A program made the position numbers and the translations under genes. The notes beneath the pieces are model-generated. The model was given only the letters and a program-made list of their open reading frames with translations, made no database searches and was not told where the DNA came from. From assembly GCF_022496765.1 (NCBI RefSeq), contig NZ_VANV01000001.1, positions 1 to 64,000 on the forward strand: DNA of 64,000 nucleotides, read 5' to 3'. The stretch comes from Acidaminobacter sp. JC074. GTDB lineage: Bacteria; Bacillota; Clostridia; Peptostreptococcales; Acidaminobacteraceae. Below are positions 54,772-64,000 of the stretch, one piece after another. How positions within the stretch are numbered: position 1 is the first letter of the stretch; each line of letters opens with the position of its first letter.

Positions 54772-56265
54772 CTATGAACTTAATGTATTTAAAAATTTTT
54801 CTAAACCTTGATCTATTACTTCTTCCACTATCATTTTATCAAAATGACTTTCTTTATTTTGATTAAGATAGTTCACAACATCTTCGTCTAATCTCGAGTA
54901 TATAGCATTAGCAATACCTAGTATCCTAGCAGAATAAGGAATCTCTTTACCGTGAATGCCCTTTGGATAACCTGAACCATCATAAAGCTCATGGTGGCAT
55001 AAGACTGTATTGGCCACACTGTACTTTACCCCGAGTGCACACAAGATAGAATAAGATTTTTCAGGATGTGTTTTCATGTCCTCTTTTTGATCTATTATAC
55101 CCATGGATATGTTTTGAAAGCGGGCTGCTTCTAACAAGTCATCCATGTCGTCTTTATTCATATCTAGGTTTTCTGCAATAAATCCAGCTATTTTAGTGAC
55201 CATCTTGATTTCATGTTCAGCGTCTTTAAAGGCATGAGTATATAAGGTCATGATTTCATTTTTAATTCTTAAAAGGCTCTTCTCTTTTTTAGAAACCTTC
55301 AAGCTATACATTCTTGTTTCTGCATTTGAAAATGCCTGTTCATAGGTCATTTCATGACCAGAAATAATACAGCCAGCAGACACATCAAAAGAGACATTTC
55401 CTATCAGAAAACGTTGTTCACCAATGTCTTTTTCAATGGTTTCAGGTGACAGAACACTTGAAGAAAGTACAACAAACTCATCACCAGATACCCTTGAAAC
55501 AATATCCTTTTCATCAAAGTAGTTCAACAGATACCTTGCAACTTTTTGAATCATTTTATCACCAGCTATATGACCAAAGGTATCGTTGATAAACTTTAGG
55601 TTATTTACATCTACCATGACAACTTTAATGTCAGCTTGTTTGGCTTGTAACTTATAATAATTTTCTTCTGTCACTCGCCTGTTATATACCTTGGTTAATG
55701 GATCGTACTTTGTCAAATATTCTAACTTTCGATTAGAGTGGTAGATGATGCCTGTTAAAACTGCAAAAACGATGACAATTAAGACAGAGGCATAGACCAC
55801 TTTCATCAAGTTGTCTTTTTCTCTTTCCTGGCTTTCCTTCAAAGCTTTTTCTGTTAAGTTTCTTTCTGTTACATCTATGATGATGGAAAAGAGCATTTCA
55901 TTACCGTTGTATTTAACTGGATAAGAATAGACTTCTACATCTCTTACATCCCCCTCACAGATTCTGTGTTTGAAGTTAAAATAATTCCTCTCCTGCAGCT
56001 TGGCCATGGCCATTTCATTGGCTATTTCCCCAGGTGTCAGGGTGTTGATTTCAGAAATGTTTTTCTTGTGCATTTCCTCTACTGTACACATGTAAAAATC
56101 CGCTGCTGCCAAGTTAGCGAAAACAATGTCACCAGTGTCAGGATCTATAATTAACATAATGGAACCATGATTCACAAACATCTCATAGTCATCACCTTTA
56201 TCCTGTCCATAAACAAAAGGTAAGGTAAGCATGACTATACAAATTATCATTACAATCTTTTTCAT
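54772..56265 (-). CDS. PAS-GGDEF protein with degenerate HD-GYP domain
   Basis: The protein has 497 residues. A signal or anchor (1-20) is followed by a PAS domain at about 35-135 (SIMLIIDPDTGDIVFANLAA), a membrane helix near 157-177 and a GGDEF domain at about 183-330. The active-site motif is SGDEF (RVSGDEFVVL), which is compatible with cyclase activity. A C-terminal HD-GYP-like domain at about 340-490 keeps HHELYDGSGYPKG, but the first HD pair is lost (AARFQNISMGI), so phosphodiesterase activity is doubtful. It probably makes c-di-GMP in response to a PAS ligand. Confidence 0.85.
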   Translation of the reverse strand: MKKIVMIICIVMLTLPFVYGQDKGDDYEMFVNHGSIMLIIDPDTGDIVFANLAAADFYMCTVEEMHKKNISEINTLTPGEIANEMAMAKLQERNYFNFKHRICEGDVRDVEVYSYPVKYNGNEMLFSIIIDVTERNLTEKALKESQEREKDNLMKVVYASVLIVIVFAVLTGIIYHSNRKLEYLTKYDPLTKVYNRRVTEENYYKLQAKQADIKVVMVDVNNLKFINDTFGHIAGDKMIQKVARYLLNYFDEKDIVSRVSGDEFVVLSSSVLSPETIEKDIGEQRFLIGNVSFDVSAGCIISGHEMTYEQAFSNAETRMYSLKVSKKEKSLLRIKNEIMTLYTHAFKDAEHEIKMVTKIAGFIAENLDMNKDDMDDLLEAARFQNISMGIIDQKEDMKTHPEKSYSILCALGVKYSVANTVLCHHELYDGSGYPKGIHGKEIPYSARILGIANAIYSRLDEDVVNYLNQNKESHFDKMIVEEVIDQGLEKFLNTLSS

Positions 56266-56358
56266 ATCAACCTCTCAGATAACTCATACCCAAAAGGCCA
56301 CTTTATATGCATGATTTGATGGCATTTAACAAAGAAAATCACTCATATACCTAAAGAT

Positions 56359-56379
56359 AAGGTGGTACTAAACCACCTT
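56359..56379 (-). terminator. hairpin after the giant repeat protein gene
   Basis: AAGGTGGT-TTAGT-ACCACCTT perfect 8-bp stem on the minus strand, with only a short T-rich tail (ATCTTT). Confidence 0.6.
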
Positions 56380-56383
56380 TAAA

Positions 56384-59300
56384 TTACTTCACAACCATTA
56401 TTTTTCTTGTAGAAGGAAACCACATGACTTTAGCGCCAAATGCTTCGTAGACATATCTTAATGGCACCATCGTCCTTGAGTTTATTATGATTGGCGTCAT
56501 ATTGTAGCCTCTCAAAGTCTTGTCAATGTATAGCGGCATAACCCTGCCGTCCTTTGTAATGGTTACTTTTCTTTCTTTTTCAAACCATTTAACTTTTGCA
56601 TCTAGGTGCTCAGCGATAAAGCGGACTGGAACAATTGTACGGCCACTAATGATTCTAGGTGCCACATCAGACTTCACAGTCTTATCATCCACTTCAATAA
56701 GCAGATTGTCTATCTGCAATTCTATCTGTGTCAGATTATCTGAAACCATGATGTTAAAAAGACCATCTTGATTGGTATAGAAAGTAAAGGTCTTATCCTT
56801 TTCATTGTAGTCTCCACCAAGCTTTTCATACGTATAATAACCACTGTAATCCTTTTCATATCTGATAGCAGTCAGTTTGTCTATGTTAGACTTGTTCACT
56901 GCAAAGTTTTTAGATAAGTCAATAGATACCTTAAGCGGTTCATCAAAGTAATCAAGACCTAGATACTGGCCATCTCCATTAGAAAGTGACATGTCTAAAG
57001 TAAAGGCCCTATGACCGATACCTGTTAAGGTGTCTTCACTTAATGGATCAAGTCTTTTAAGTATCTCTTTGGTTTCAGAGTACTTGAGCTCTTTGTTTAA
57101 CATGACAACATATGGATTGTCCATGAAGTCATCCTTATCAGTTGCAAACCTCCTAAAGAGTTCTGTATTCATGACTACAGAGGCTGTATCACTTTTTAAG
57201 TCAAGGTGATCCGTAATAAGTACATCCCCCATATCAAACTCCTTCTTCGGTTTCTTTTTTGGCCTTGAAGATGAAGACCTTGAAGAAGACGAGTCTGATG
57301 AATCCGAAGTATTTGAAACACGTTTCTGAAGAATATCAAACTCAATCGTGACTTCTTTAGAGTTGCCATTCTTGTCAGTTACGTAAACTCTTAAAACATG
57401 ATGACCAAGTTCTGATATACCTGTGCCAGATACAAAGTCTTTCCCATCTAATTGCATATCAATTGTCATCTCTGATAACTTTGATACATTATCTGAAATA
57501 GTCACCACAGGGCTAACAGAAGACCTATAAGTCCCATTATCAGTAACACCAGAAATAGATATTGTCGGTGATACAGTATCAATTACAAAGCCACCGGATT
57601 CAACAAGAGAGTTGACCACATCCTTATTGGTTTCAAAGTGAACAACTGGGTAAATGCTTTTTATACTGGATTCTGTAACACTAGAAACAGAAGTCATTTG
57701 AGAATCAAGTAGCCACCAGTCACCAGAAAACTCAGGACCTGTCAATAAAGCTTTATAAGTTTCATATTCCTGACCACTTAATAGACCAATCTTATCTGAA
57801 GTATCACCTGACCATGACCAGGTTTGCAACGACAAGGTGTCTAGTACATCTTTAGAAATAAAGACCTCATTTAAGTACTTTCTTATGTCACTCTTAGAAT
57901 AATCACTTTCCCCCTTGGTTGACCAAGGTCTCGATCCTACATTCTCTGTTAGAATTGCTAAACCACTGGTTGGATCTAGGACCTTCCACTGACGACCAAC
58001 AAAAGAAACTTCCTGACCTGGATCTAAAGCATTCATCTTGACAACATCATCAGCAACACTTAACTTATGAGGCCATGGTACCACTGCACGACTGCCACTA
58101 GCATCACTTACATCTACCTCTATGATATAGTCACCATTATTAAAATCTTTCTTATCAAAAGTTGCTGACCAAGTCTTATCAGTTTTGGTATTTGTTAAAT
58201 GGATAGCTTTAAACAAATCACCAACTCTAACTTGTAGGCTGACATCATCATTTTCTGTGTCAGATACCAAACCACTGATGGTAAAAGACCCTTTTGTTAA
58301 ATGGATGTCTTCATTGATGTCAAAACTTACACTAGGTGGCGTATAATCTCTTACTCTCAGTTTATGTGGCCATAATTCTGATGAGCTTCTTCCCGTATCA
58401 TCTACAGCTTTAACTTGAACATTTTGATAAGTTGTTCTGGATAGCTCACCAACATCCCATGTTAGACTAAAGCTTTGAGATGAGCTTGCATCCTCTACTT
58501 CTACTTCAGCCTTATGACCATCAATGGTCGCTTCTAACTTAACCTTACCGCCATCAGGATCAGAAACTTGACCGGAAATGGTGAAGATACCACTTGTCAT
58601 TACCTGGTCATCGGATGGCGAAAGGATACTTACTTCAGGTGATGATAAATCTTTAACCTGTAGTGTATGTGCCCATGTCGACTTGACAAGTTCACCATTC
58701 TTATCATCAACAATGACTTCAATATCACTATAAATCCCATTGTCTAAATCATCTTTTGAGAAGCTCAATTCAAAGTCGCTTCTAGAAGAAGGAGTAATAC
58801 TCACATCCTCTATATGATCACCAATCCTTGCAGAAATGGTGAGTTCATCATTTTCAGGATCAGATACCTGACCTTTTATAATAAAGACACCTGACTTTAA
58901 GACGTACTTATCATCAACGATTTCAAAGTCTCCTTCAACTTCATTTAAAGAAAGAGTAGGTCTTTTATTGGCTATTGAAAATGTATGAGACCAAGTTTCA
59001 TCCACTAGATTTGTGCCATCATCAGCGGAAACTACAATATCACTGTAATCACCAGAAGCTAAATCTTCGTAGTCCCATGTCAAAGTCCAGTTCTGACGTA
59101 AATTATTTACTTTCGAAGTAAAAGTTTTTTCTAGACCTCCTATGCTTGCCTTTATAATTACCGAGCGGCCTTCAGGATCCTCGATTGTTCCCTCAAGTGT
59201 AAAGCTACCATCTGTTAAGGTTTGATTACTCTCGCTAAATAGTTTAAATACAGGTGGTTTGTCTTTAACATCCATGGTGTAGCCAGAATCATATACTTCA

Positions 59301-62300
59301 CTAGATATACCGTCTGAGACCTCAAAACTTATTAGATGTATGCCAATGCTCAAATCACTTCTTAAACATTCTATGGTCCAATCTACCCCATCCTTAGTCT
59401 GATTGACGCTTGTATCAAATCTTTGATCACCTACTAAAGCTGTTATTGTAACGGTTTGATTATCTACGTCTTCTACTCGACCTTTTAGGATATAAGTATC
59501 ACCGTTCATTATAAGATTTTCACTCGGTACATTAATTTCAAATCTTGGTTTCTTGTTGACGACTTCAATGGTGCCACCCCAAGTAAGGGTCTTTAATATC
59601 TCGTCCATTTTTACATGGATATCTATACTTGTCGCCTCTATCGGTCCAATCTCATCTTTGGTCCAAGTCATAGACCAAGTATTCTCGTTCTTAGTATCAA
59701 CTTCAAGGTTTTTTAAAGATTTACCAAGTTGAGCTTCTAAAGTGATGATGTCATTTTCTAAATCAGAAATTGTACCTGATAATGTAAATGATCCTTCATC
59801 TAAAACGATTGCATCTTCACTCGTCTCAATCACAATCTCTGGGTGCGAATTCACAACCGTTAGACTACCCGGCCAAGTTTGAGAGCTTGAACCAAACTCA
59901 TCAGAAGCTGTTACCACGATACCTGTCAATACACCATATGGTAGTTGAGACTTATCCAGTGTCAAAGTCCACCTTGAACCATCTATAAGACCGTCAAACT
60001 GTTTACCATCAATGCTTGTAGATACACTTACTGGATTATTCTCATAATCACTTACATTACCTGTCAGTTCAAAGCTACCCTCAATCAGATCATATGATCC
60101 TATTTCATCAATGGTAAGTTCAGGTTTTTCATTGGTCTCATCTGTTACTTTTAACTCATATGGCCATCTTATTTTCTGTTCAAAGTGATGTGCTTCATCA
60201 TAAGTAATATCGATACCGTTATAAGTTTTATTCATCAAATCAGATTTTAACCATTCAAGTTGCCAATTTCCAACACCATTTTCATACTTTACATGAGCTA
60301 TACTTTCAACATCACGACCATCACTGCCTTTAAGTTTTGCACTTAGAATCATCCAGTTTTCTTCATCATCATGTACTGTTCCCTTTAGGACAAACTTATC
60401 ACCTTTTAAAACATACCTATCAGTAGGCGATGTAAATGTAACAACTGGTGCTGAATTTCTTACAAGCAAGCGTTTGTTATGTTCAACTTGTGTTAGGTCT
60501 TTTGAACCATCATCTGCGTAAACTGTAAAACCTGAAACATCTAGTTTATCAAGTTCTTTCTTAGTCCATTTAAGCTGCCATTCTATTGGCTCCGAGTTAG
60601 CTTCGACTTTAACCTCTTTCTTAACTCCTTTGATAAAGGCTCTTACATAAACCTCTTCCTCATCTACATCCTTTACTGTTCCTTTTAGAATATAGGCATC
60701 TGGTCCTTCAATGATTCGAGGAGTAGTCGGATGTGTTATTACTAACTCTGGCAAGGTGTTATCAGGATCATCAAGTACCTGGACATTGACATAGGCAACT
60801 TTCACCTGAGCACCTGTTGCATCTTCTGCAATAACTTCAATATCGTTATAAGTACCGTCTACTAGAGCGCTTCTATCCCATATAAGCTCAAAAGCAGTTT
60901 CACCTTGAATATCTTCTATAACAACACTACGGTAGGTGCCTATTTGAGCTTTTACTGTAATCTTACCGCCATCTGAATCATTGACTTTACCTCTGATAAT
61001 AAGTTGTCCTTTATGATGTATTAAATCTTCATCAGGAACTTCTACCTCTAAATCCGGCATATGGTTAATGTCTCTTAAGGTATAATCCCATAACTTAGTT
61101 GTAGTTTTTGAAGAATCTGTAGCTGATATTACAATACCATCAATGGTTTCTTGACCTATCATATGCTTTTGCCATGTTAGGTTAAATACACCATCTGAAT
61201 CATTTAAAACAGTCTCAGTCATTTTATGTCCATTAATGGTCGCACTAACTTTGATGTCTTCCTCTTCTGGGTTTGTTACGATACCTCTTAAAACAAAGTC
61301 TCCTGTATAAAGCTCTTGGTCAGAAAGTGGTGATGTAATTTCAATACTTGGCGCAATATTCTCTTTGAGTGCGTAGGCCCAGGTTTTACTTACAGAAGCT
61401 TTATATTCATCTTCAGCTGTAACAGTTATTGTATAGTCCTTCTGAGTCAAGTCAGACTTATCCCAAGTTAGTGACCATTCATTTGTCTCTGCTGTGTTGA
61501 CATCAATGCTCTCTTTATTGCCATCAATTTCTGCTGAAACAGTTACAATCTGATTATCTGCATCTGTAATAGAACCAGATAGAACAAATTCACCTGGAAT
61601 CAAGCTATCATGATTTGTAGGACTTGTTATCGTTAATACTGGTGATACATTGTCATCTACTATCAGTTTACCAGGCCATTTTTTACTTGCTGTACCTTCT
61701 TGACTATCATCAGCATAAATCTCTATATCATCATAAGTTTTGTGAGTAAGTTCAGACTTCTTAAAATTAAATGACCAGATGCCGTCTTCAACTGCTAAGT
61801 CTCTTTCTTCATCATCAATAATTACTCTAACGGTTATACTGCCTCCGTCTGCATCTGTTACACGTCCACTCAATCTAAAAGTGTCACTCTCTTTGGTCAA
61901 GTAATAATCGTCTACTTGGTCAAATGTTAGAACCGGTAGTGTGTTTTCTTTCATTTGAAGTTTTATAGGCCATGAGTATGTCTTTTCTGGACAATTTATA
62001 TCAAAGTATTTAATGACAACATTATGATATTTACCTCTATCTGATAACTCAGAACGATCCCATTCTAATCTCCATGTCCTTGTTGTCCCCTCATTAGAAA
62101 CAATCGCATTTTTGCCATGTTTTCCATCTAGTGTTGCAGAGACAAAGACTTCCTCATTGTCATAATCTGTTGTCGTACCTTCTACGATTAACTTGCCATA
62201 AATCATCGTCATATCAATAGGTGGACTGGTAACCTCTAATGTAGGGTGCTTGTTAACGGTTAAGTAGTATGGCCACGTCGTTTCGCTCTCAGCACCATAA

Positions 62301-64000
62301 GCATCTCTTGCATGAATCTTAATATTTGATATCAGTCCATTTAAAGAATGCGGCAGTTCATCATAAGTCCAGGACAATCTCCATATAGTATTTTCATCTG
62401 GATTCATAATGCTTACTTCTTTACTTACATCACCGATTGTTGATGAGATGGTTACAAGACCGCCTTCTGCATCTGTAACACGACCACTAAGTGTAAGGTT
62501 TATCCCAGTTGTAGCAATATCTTTAAGTGGTGCAGTTAACTCAATTATAGGTGCCGTATTATAGACAAGGGTAAGTTTATCCTCTCTTATGATTTCATCT
62601 CCTACGATGACAGAATCCCTTGCACTGGCTTTTATATCTAAACTTTGAGTCTGAGATAAGTCACCTAGCAATTCTTCATAAGTAAAGTCTATACTCCAAG
62701 TAGGACTAGAATTTGTTTCTGATACACTTACTGATTTCTCTATAGATCCAACACTTGCAGTCACTTGTAACGTTTCATTTTCTCTATCATAAACCGTTCC
62801 TGTCAGTGTTAACTTACCACTAATTAGTTCCGTCTCATTTGATGTAATTGTGACTACAGGCTTTTCGTTCTTATATAGGTTATAGTCTAAATCATAGGTA
62901 CTTTGACCGCCTTGGCTATCAAGGGCCCTAATAGAAATATCAGAATAATCCTTTTGAGTAATAGTTGACTTATCCCACTCAAATGTAAAATCTCCAGAAC
63001 CGGTGATTGTTGTTGTCTTTTCTTGGCCATCAATGCTACAAGAAACTGTCACCTCATCACCATCTAGGTCTCTTACTGAACCAGCTATAACAAAGCTACC
63101 AGCTGTGAGGTAGTCATGATCTGTCGGACTGCTAATTGTGATATTAGGCAGTCTATTTTCCTGAGGATTTGCTAGTGTCAGAGTATATGGCCAAGATACT
63201 TGAGACAATCCAATTGAATCCTCTGCGGTAATTTTTATGTCATCGTAAACCTTATCTTCTTCTAGGTCACCTCTTAAATCTGCATAATCAATATTGAATG
63301 AAAAATCACTTTGTCCAGAAGCTACAGTCGTCGTATATGGTTGATCTAGTATATGAAGCTTAACTGTAACCTCTTCATCTTCAGGATCATCAATACTTCC
63401 TTCTATGCTGAAGGTGCCTTCAGTAAGGGTTTGATTGCCACTTGTTCTTATGTTTATAGATGGCAAGGCATTCTTTTTTAGCTCATAAGCCCATGATTCA
63501 GTTCTACTAGAACCATGTACATCTGTAACAGTTACTTCAACAGACTTATCCGCTTGAAGAAAATCTGTTTTATTCCAAGTTAATGACCAGTCAGAAGGAA
63601 CATCAGATGAACTTATTCTCGTTTCTCTTAAAACACCATCAATGGTAGCAGATACAGTCATTTCATCTTCATCATTATCAAATGCTGTACCTGACAAAGT
63701 AAAGACACCCGCTGTAAGTGCTATATCCTGACTTGGAGCTGAAATCACAAGTGAAGGTAAATCATTTACAATCAGAGTCTGGTTCCAAGTTAGGACAGTC
63801 TGCGCTTTTGTATCATCTAAGGTAACTTCTATAGGACCATAGTTTTTGTTGCTCAAATCTTCTTTAGACCAAACAAGTGACCATTCCGTTTCGCCAGGCC
63901 TTAACTCATCTGTCCTTAAAACGTTATTAATTGATGTCGATACTGTCAAGGTGTCTGAATCACTTGCCCTACCAGAAAGTACAAAGTTGCCATCTACTAG
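56384..64000 (-). CDS. giant Ig-like repeat surface protein, 5' part outside the window
   Basis: About 2538 residues lie in the window, open at the right edge; a TTG at 63949 is not the start because the repeat pattern continues upstream. About 20 tandem repeats of roughly 95-100 residues (64000 to about 58040) each hold a SxTLSGTxxDxExxxVTVxA core and a W-x-L-x-W-x-K pattern. A DUF6273-like module follows (VSFVGRQWKVLD, SDIRKYLNEVF), then another Ig-like segment and a Ser-rich linker with KKKPKK. The C-terminus is two half-repeats of a copper-amine-oxidase-N-like stalk domain (SGRTIVPVRFIAEHLDAKVKW; NSRTMVPLRYVYEAFGAKVMW). There is no LPXTG. It is probably surface-exposed, for adhesion or S-layer association. 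Confidence 0.8.
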   Translation of the reverse strand, partial: LVDGNFVLSGRASDSDTLTVSTSINNVLRTDELRPGETEWSLVWSKEDLSNKNYGPIEVTLDDTKAQTVLTWNQTLIVNDLPSLVISAPSQDIALTAGVFTLSGTAFDNDEDEMTVSATIDGVLRETRISSSDVPSDWSLTWNKTDFLQADKSVEVTVTDVHGSSRTESWAYELKKNALPSINIRTSGNQTLTEGTFSIEGSIDDPEDEEVTVKLHILDQPYTTTVASGQSDFSFNIDYADLRGDLEEDKVYDDIKITAEDSIGLSQVSWPYTLTLANPQENRLPNITISSPTDHDYLTAGSFVIAGSVRDLDGDEVTVSCSIDGQEKTTTITGSGDFTFEWDKSTITQKDYSDISIRALDSQGGQSTYDLDYNLYKNEKPVVTITSNETELISGKLTLTGTVYDRENETLQVTASVGSIEKSVSVSETNSSPTWSIDFTYEELLGDLSQTQSLDIKASARDSVIVGDEIIREDKLTLVYNTAPIIELTAPLKDIATTGINLTLSGRVTDAEGGLVTISSTIGDVSKEVSIMNPDENTIWRLSWTYDELPHSLNGLISNIKIHARDAYGAESETTWPYYLTVNKHPTLEVTSPPIDMTMIYGKLIVEGTTTDYDNEEVFVSATLDGKHGKNAIVSNEGTTRTWRLEWDRSELSDRGKYHNVVIKYFDINCPEKTYSWPIKLQMKENTLPVLTFDQVDDYYLTKESDTFRLSGRVTDADGGSITVRVIIDDEERDLAVEDGIWSFNFKKSELTHKTYDDIEIYADDSQEGTASKKWPGKLIVDDNVSPVLTITSPTNHDSLIPGEFVLSGSITDADNQIVTVSAEIDGNKESIDVNTAETNEWSLTWDKSDLTQKDYTITVTAEDEYKASVSKTWAYALKENIAPSIEITSPLSDQELYTGDFVLRGIVTNPEEEDIKVSATINGHKMTETVLNDSDGVFNLTWQKHMIGQETIDGIVISATDSSKTTTKLWDYTLRDINHMPDLEVEVPDEDLIHHKGQLIIRGKVNDSDGGKITVKAQIGTYRSVVIEDIQGETAFELIWDRSALVDGTYNDIEVIAEDATGAQVKVAYVNVQVLDDPDNTLPELVITHPTTPRIIEGPDAYILKGTVKDVDEEEVYVRAFIKGVKKEVKVEANSEPIEWQLKWTKKELDKLDVSGFTVYADDGSKDLTQVEHNKRLLVRNSAPVVTFTSPTDRYVLKGDKFVLKGTVHDDEENWMILSAKLKGSDGRDVESIAHVKYENGVGNWQLEWLKSDLMNKTYNGIDITYDEAHHFEQKIRWPYELKVTDETNEKPELTIDEIGSYDLIEGSFELTGNVSDYENNPVSVSTSIDGKQFDGLIDGSRWTLTLDKSQLPYGVLTGIVVTASDEFGSSSQTWPGSLTVVNSHPEIVIETSEDAIVLDEGSFTLSGTISDLENDIITLEAQLGKSLKNLEVDTKNENTWSMTWTKDEIGPIEATSIDIHVKMDEILKTLTWGGTIEVVNKKPRFEINVPSENLIMNGDTYILKGRVEDVDNQTVTITALVGDQRFDTSVNQTKDGVDWTIECLRSDLSIGIHLISFEVSDGISSEVYDSGYTMDVKDKPPVFKLFSESNQTLTDGSFTLEGTIEDPEGRSVIIKASIGGLEKTFTSKVNNLRQNWTLTWDYEDLASGDYSDIVVSADDGTNLVDETWSHTFSIANKRPTLSLNEVEGDFEIVDDKYVLKSGVFIIKGQVSDPENDELTISARIGDHIEDVSITPSSRSDFELSFSKDDLDNGIYSDIEVIVDDKNGELVKSTWAHTLQVKDLSSPEVSILSPSDDQVMTSGIFTISGQVSDPDGGKVKLEATIDGHKAEVEVEDASSSQSFSLTWDVGELSRTTYQNVQVKAVDDTGRSSSELWPHKLRVRDYTPPSVSFDINEDIHLTKGSFTISGLVSDTENDDVSLQVRVGDLFKAIHLTNTKTDKTWSATFDKKDFNNGDYIIEVDVSDASGSRAVVPWPHKLSVADDVVKMNALDPGQEVSFVGRQWKVLDPTSGLAILTENVGSRPWSTKGESDYSKSDIRKYLNEVFISKDVLDTLSLQTWSWSGDTSDKIGLLSGQEYETYKALLTGPEFSGDWWLLDSQMTSVSSVTESSIKSIYPVVHFETNKDVVNSLVESGGFVIDTVSPTISISGVTDNGTYRSSVSPVVTISDNVSKLSEMTIDMQLDGKDFVSGTGISELGHHVLRVYVTDKNGNSKEVTIEFDILQKRVSNTSDSSDSSSSRSSSSRPKKKPKKEFDMGDVLITDHLDLKSDTASVVMNTELFRRFATDKDDFMDNPYVVMLNKELKYSETKEILKRLDPLSEDTLTGIGHRAFTLDMSLSNGDGQYLGLDYFDEPLKVSIDLSKNFAVNKSNIDKLTAIRYEKDYSGYYTYEKLGGDYNEKDKTFTFYTNQDGLFNIMVSDNLTQIELQIDNLLIEVDDKTVKSDVAPRIISGRTIVPVRFIAEHLDAKVKWFEKERKVTITKDGRVMPLYIDKTLRGYNMTPIIINSRTMVPLRYVYEAFGAKVMWFPSTRKIMVVK
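58040..64000 (-). repeat. tandem Ig-like domain repeats (about 20 copies, first partial)
   Basis: Repeats of about 290 nt encode divergent but alignable domains. Each ends with a W-x-Y/H-x-L strand and begins with a P-x-I-x-I strand. DNA identity between copies is low, so this is an old expansion and not a recent slippage product. Confidence 0.8.

Noticed and set aside
63900..63949. TTG at 63949 as the start of the giant protein
   Set aside because: The frame stays open to the window edge and encodes the beginning of another repeat, so the gene continues beyond the window.

Overview
The window is a chromosomal segment of a low-GC member of the Bacillota, most likely an anaerobic Clostridia-like bacterium. 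The grounds are the strong GGAGG-type ribosome-binding sites, AT-rich promoters, many rho-independent terminators, OmpR/HisKA two-component genes, AraC/LacI-controlled sugar clusters and adc/znu-type zinc uptake genes. No rRNA, tRNA, insertion sequence, prophage or CRISPR array was seen. Most genes lie on the minus strand.

Layout. 0.2-5.1 kb: housekeeping and orphan genes (YbaK deacylase, nitroreductase, PgeF, 5-formyl-THF cyclo-ligase, YeiH-type exporter, GNAT, RNHCP zinc protein). 5.1-13.4 kb: an envelope/signalling block. It holds a two-component system, a tight six-gene run of small, mostly uncharacterised membrane proteins, and two flanking exported proteins that share a GTWKSVD-type module (three copies in all). 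13.5-16.6 kb: zinc ABC transporter (permease, ATPase, His-rich binding lipoprotein) and its Fur-family regulator, with a palindromic operator over the adcA-type promoter. 16.6-22.7 kb: D-aminopeptidase with PatB-type C-S lyase, UPF0316 membrane protein, an orphan HTH protein, an amidohydrolase and an unknown membrane protein.

22.8-32.3 kb: an alpha-galactoside/alpha-glucoside island. It contains a binding protein, two permeases, DUF624 protein, GH36 alpha-galactosidase and LacI regulator in one run, and upstream a GH13 enzyme divergent from an AraC regulator. 32.4-36.6 kb: YgjV-GNAT protein, a type III toxin-antitoxin-like locus, a GNAT/membrane pair, DUF1848 and an unknown protein. The toxin-antitoxin-like locus has a frameshifted ToxN/AbiQ-type toxin followed by three related pseudoknot-capable RNA units. 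36.7-39.7 kb: nucleoside salvage (phosphorylase, MFS transporter, PfkB kinase). 39.9-43.9 kb: patatin, GH2 glycosidase and AraC.

43.9-50.4 kb: an MMPL/RND exporter translationally coupled to a 1133-residue GLUG/coiled-coil surface protein, with a divergent TetR and a 24-bp palindrome between them. 50.4-54.2 kb: GH65 disaccharide phosphorylase, beta-phosphoglucomutase and AraC. 54.4-56.3 kb: DUF302 protein and a PAS-GGDEF-(degenerate HD-GYP) protein. 56.4-64 kb: the 3' part of a giant surface protein with about 20 tandem Ig-like repeats, a DUF6273 module and a C-terminal stalk-like domain. It runs off the right edge.

The most notable item is the 33.2-34.1 kb locus. The toxin frame is broken by what looks like a 2-nt loss in a TA run. 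The RNA units lie downstream of the toxin rather than upstream, and two have their own terminators. No search or fold could be run here. Family names come from recognised motifs, and start sites were reassigned from ribosome-binding-site spacing.
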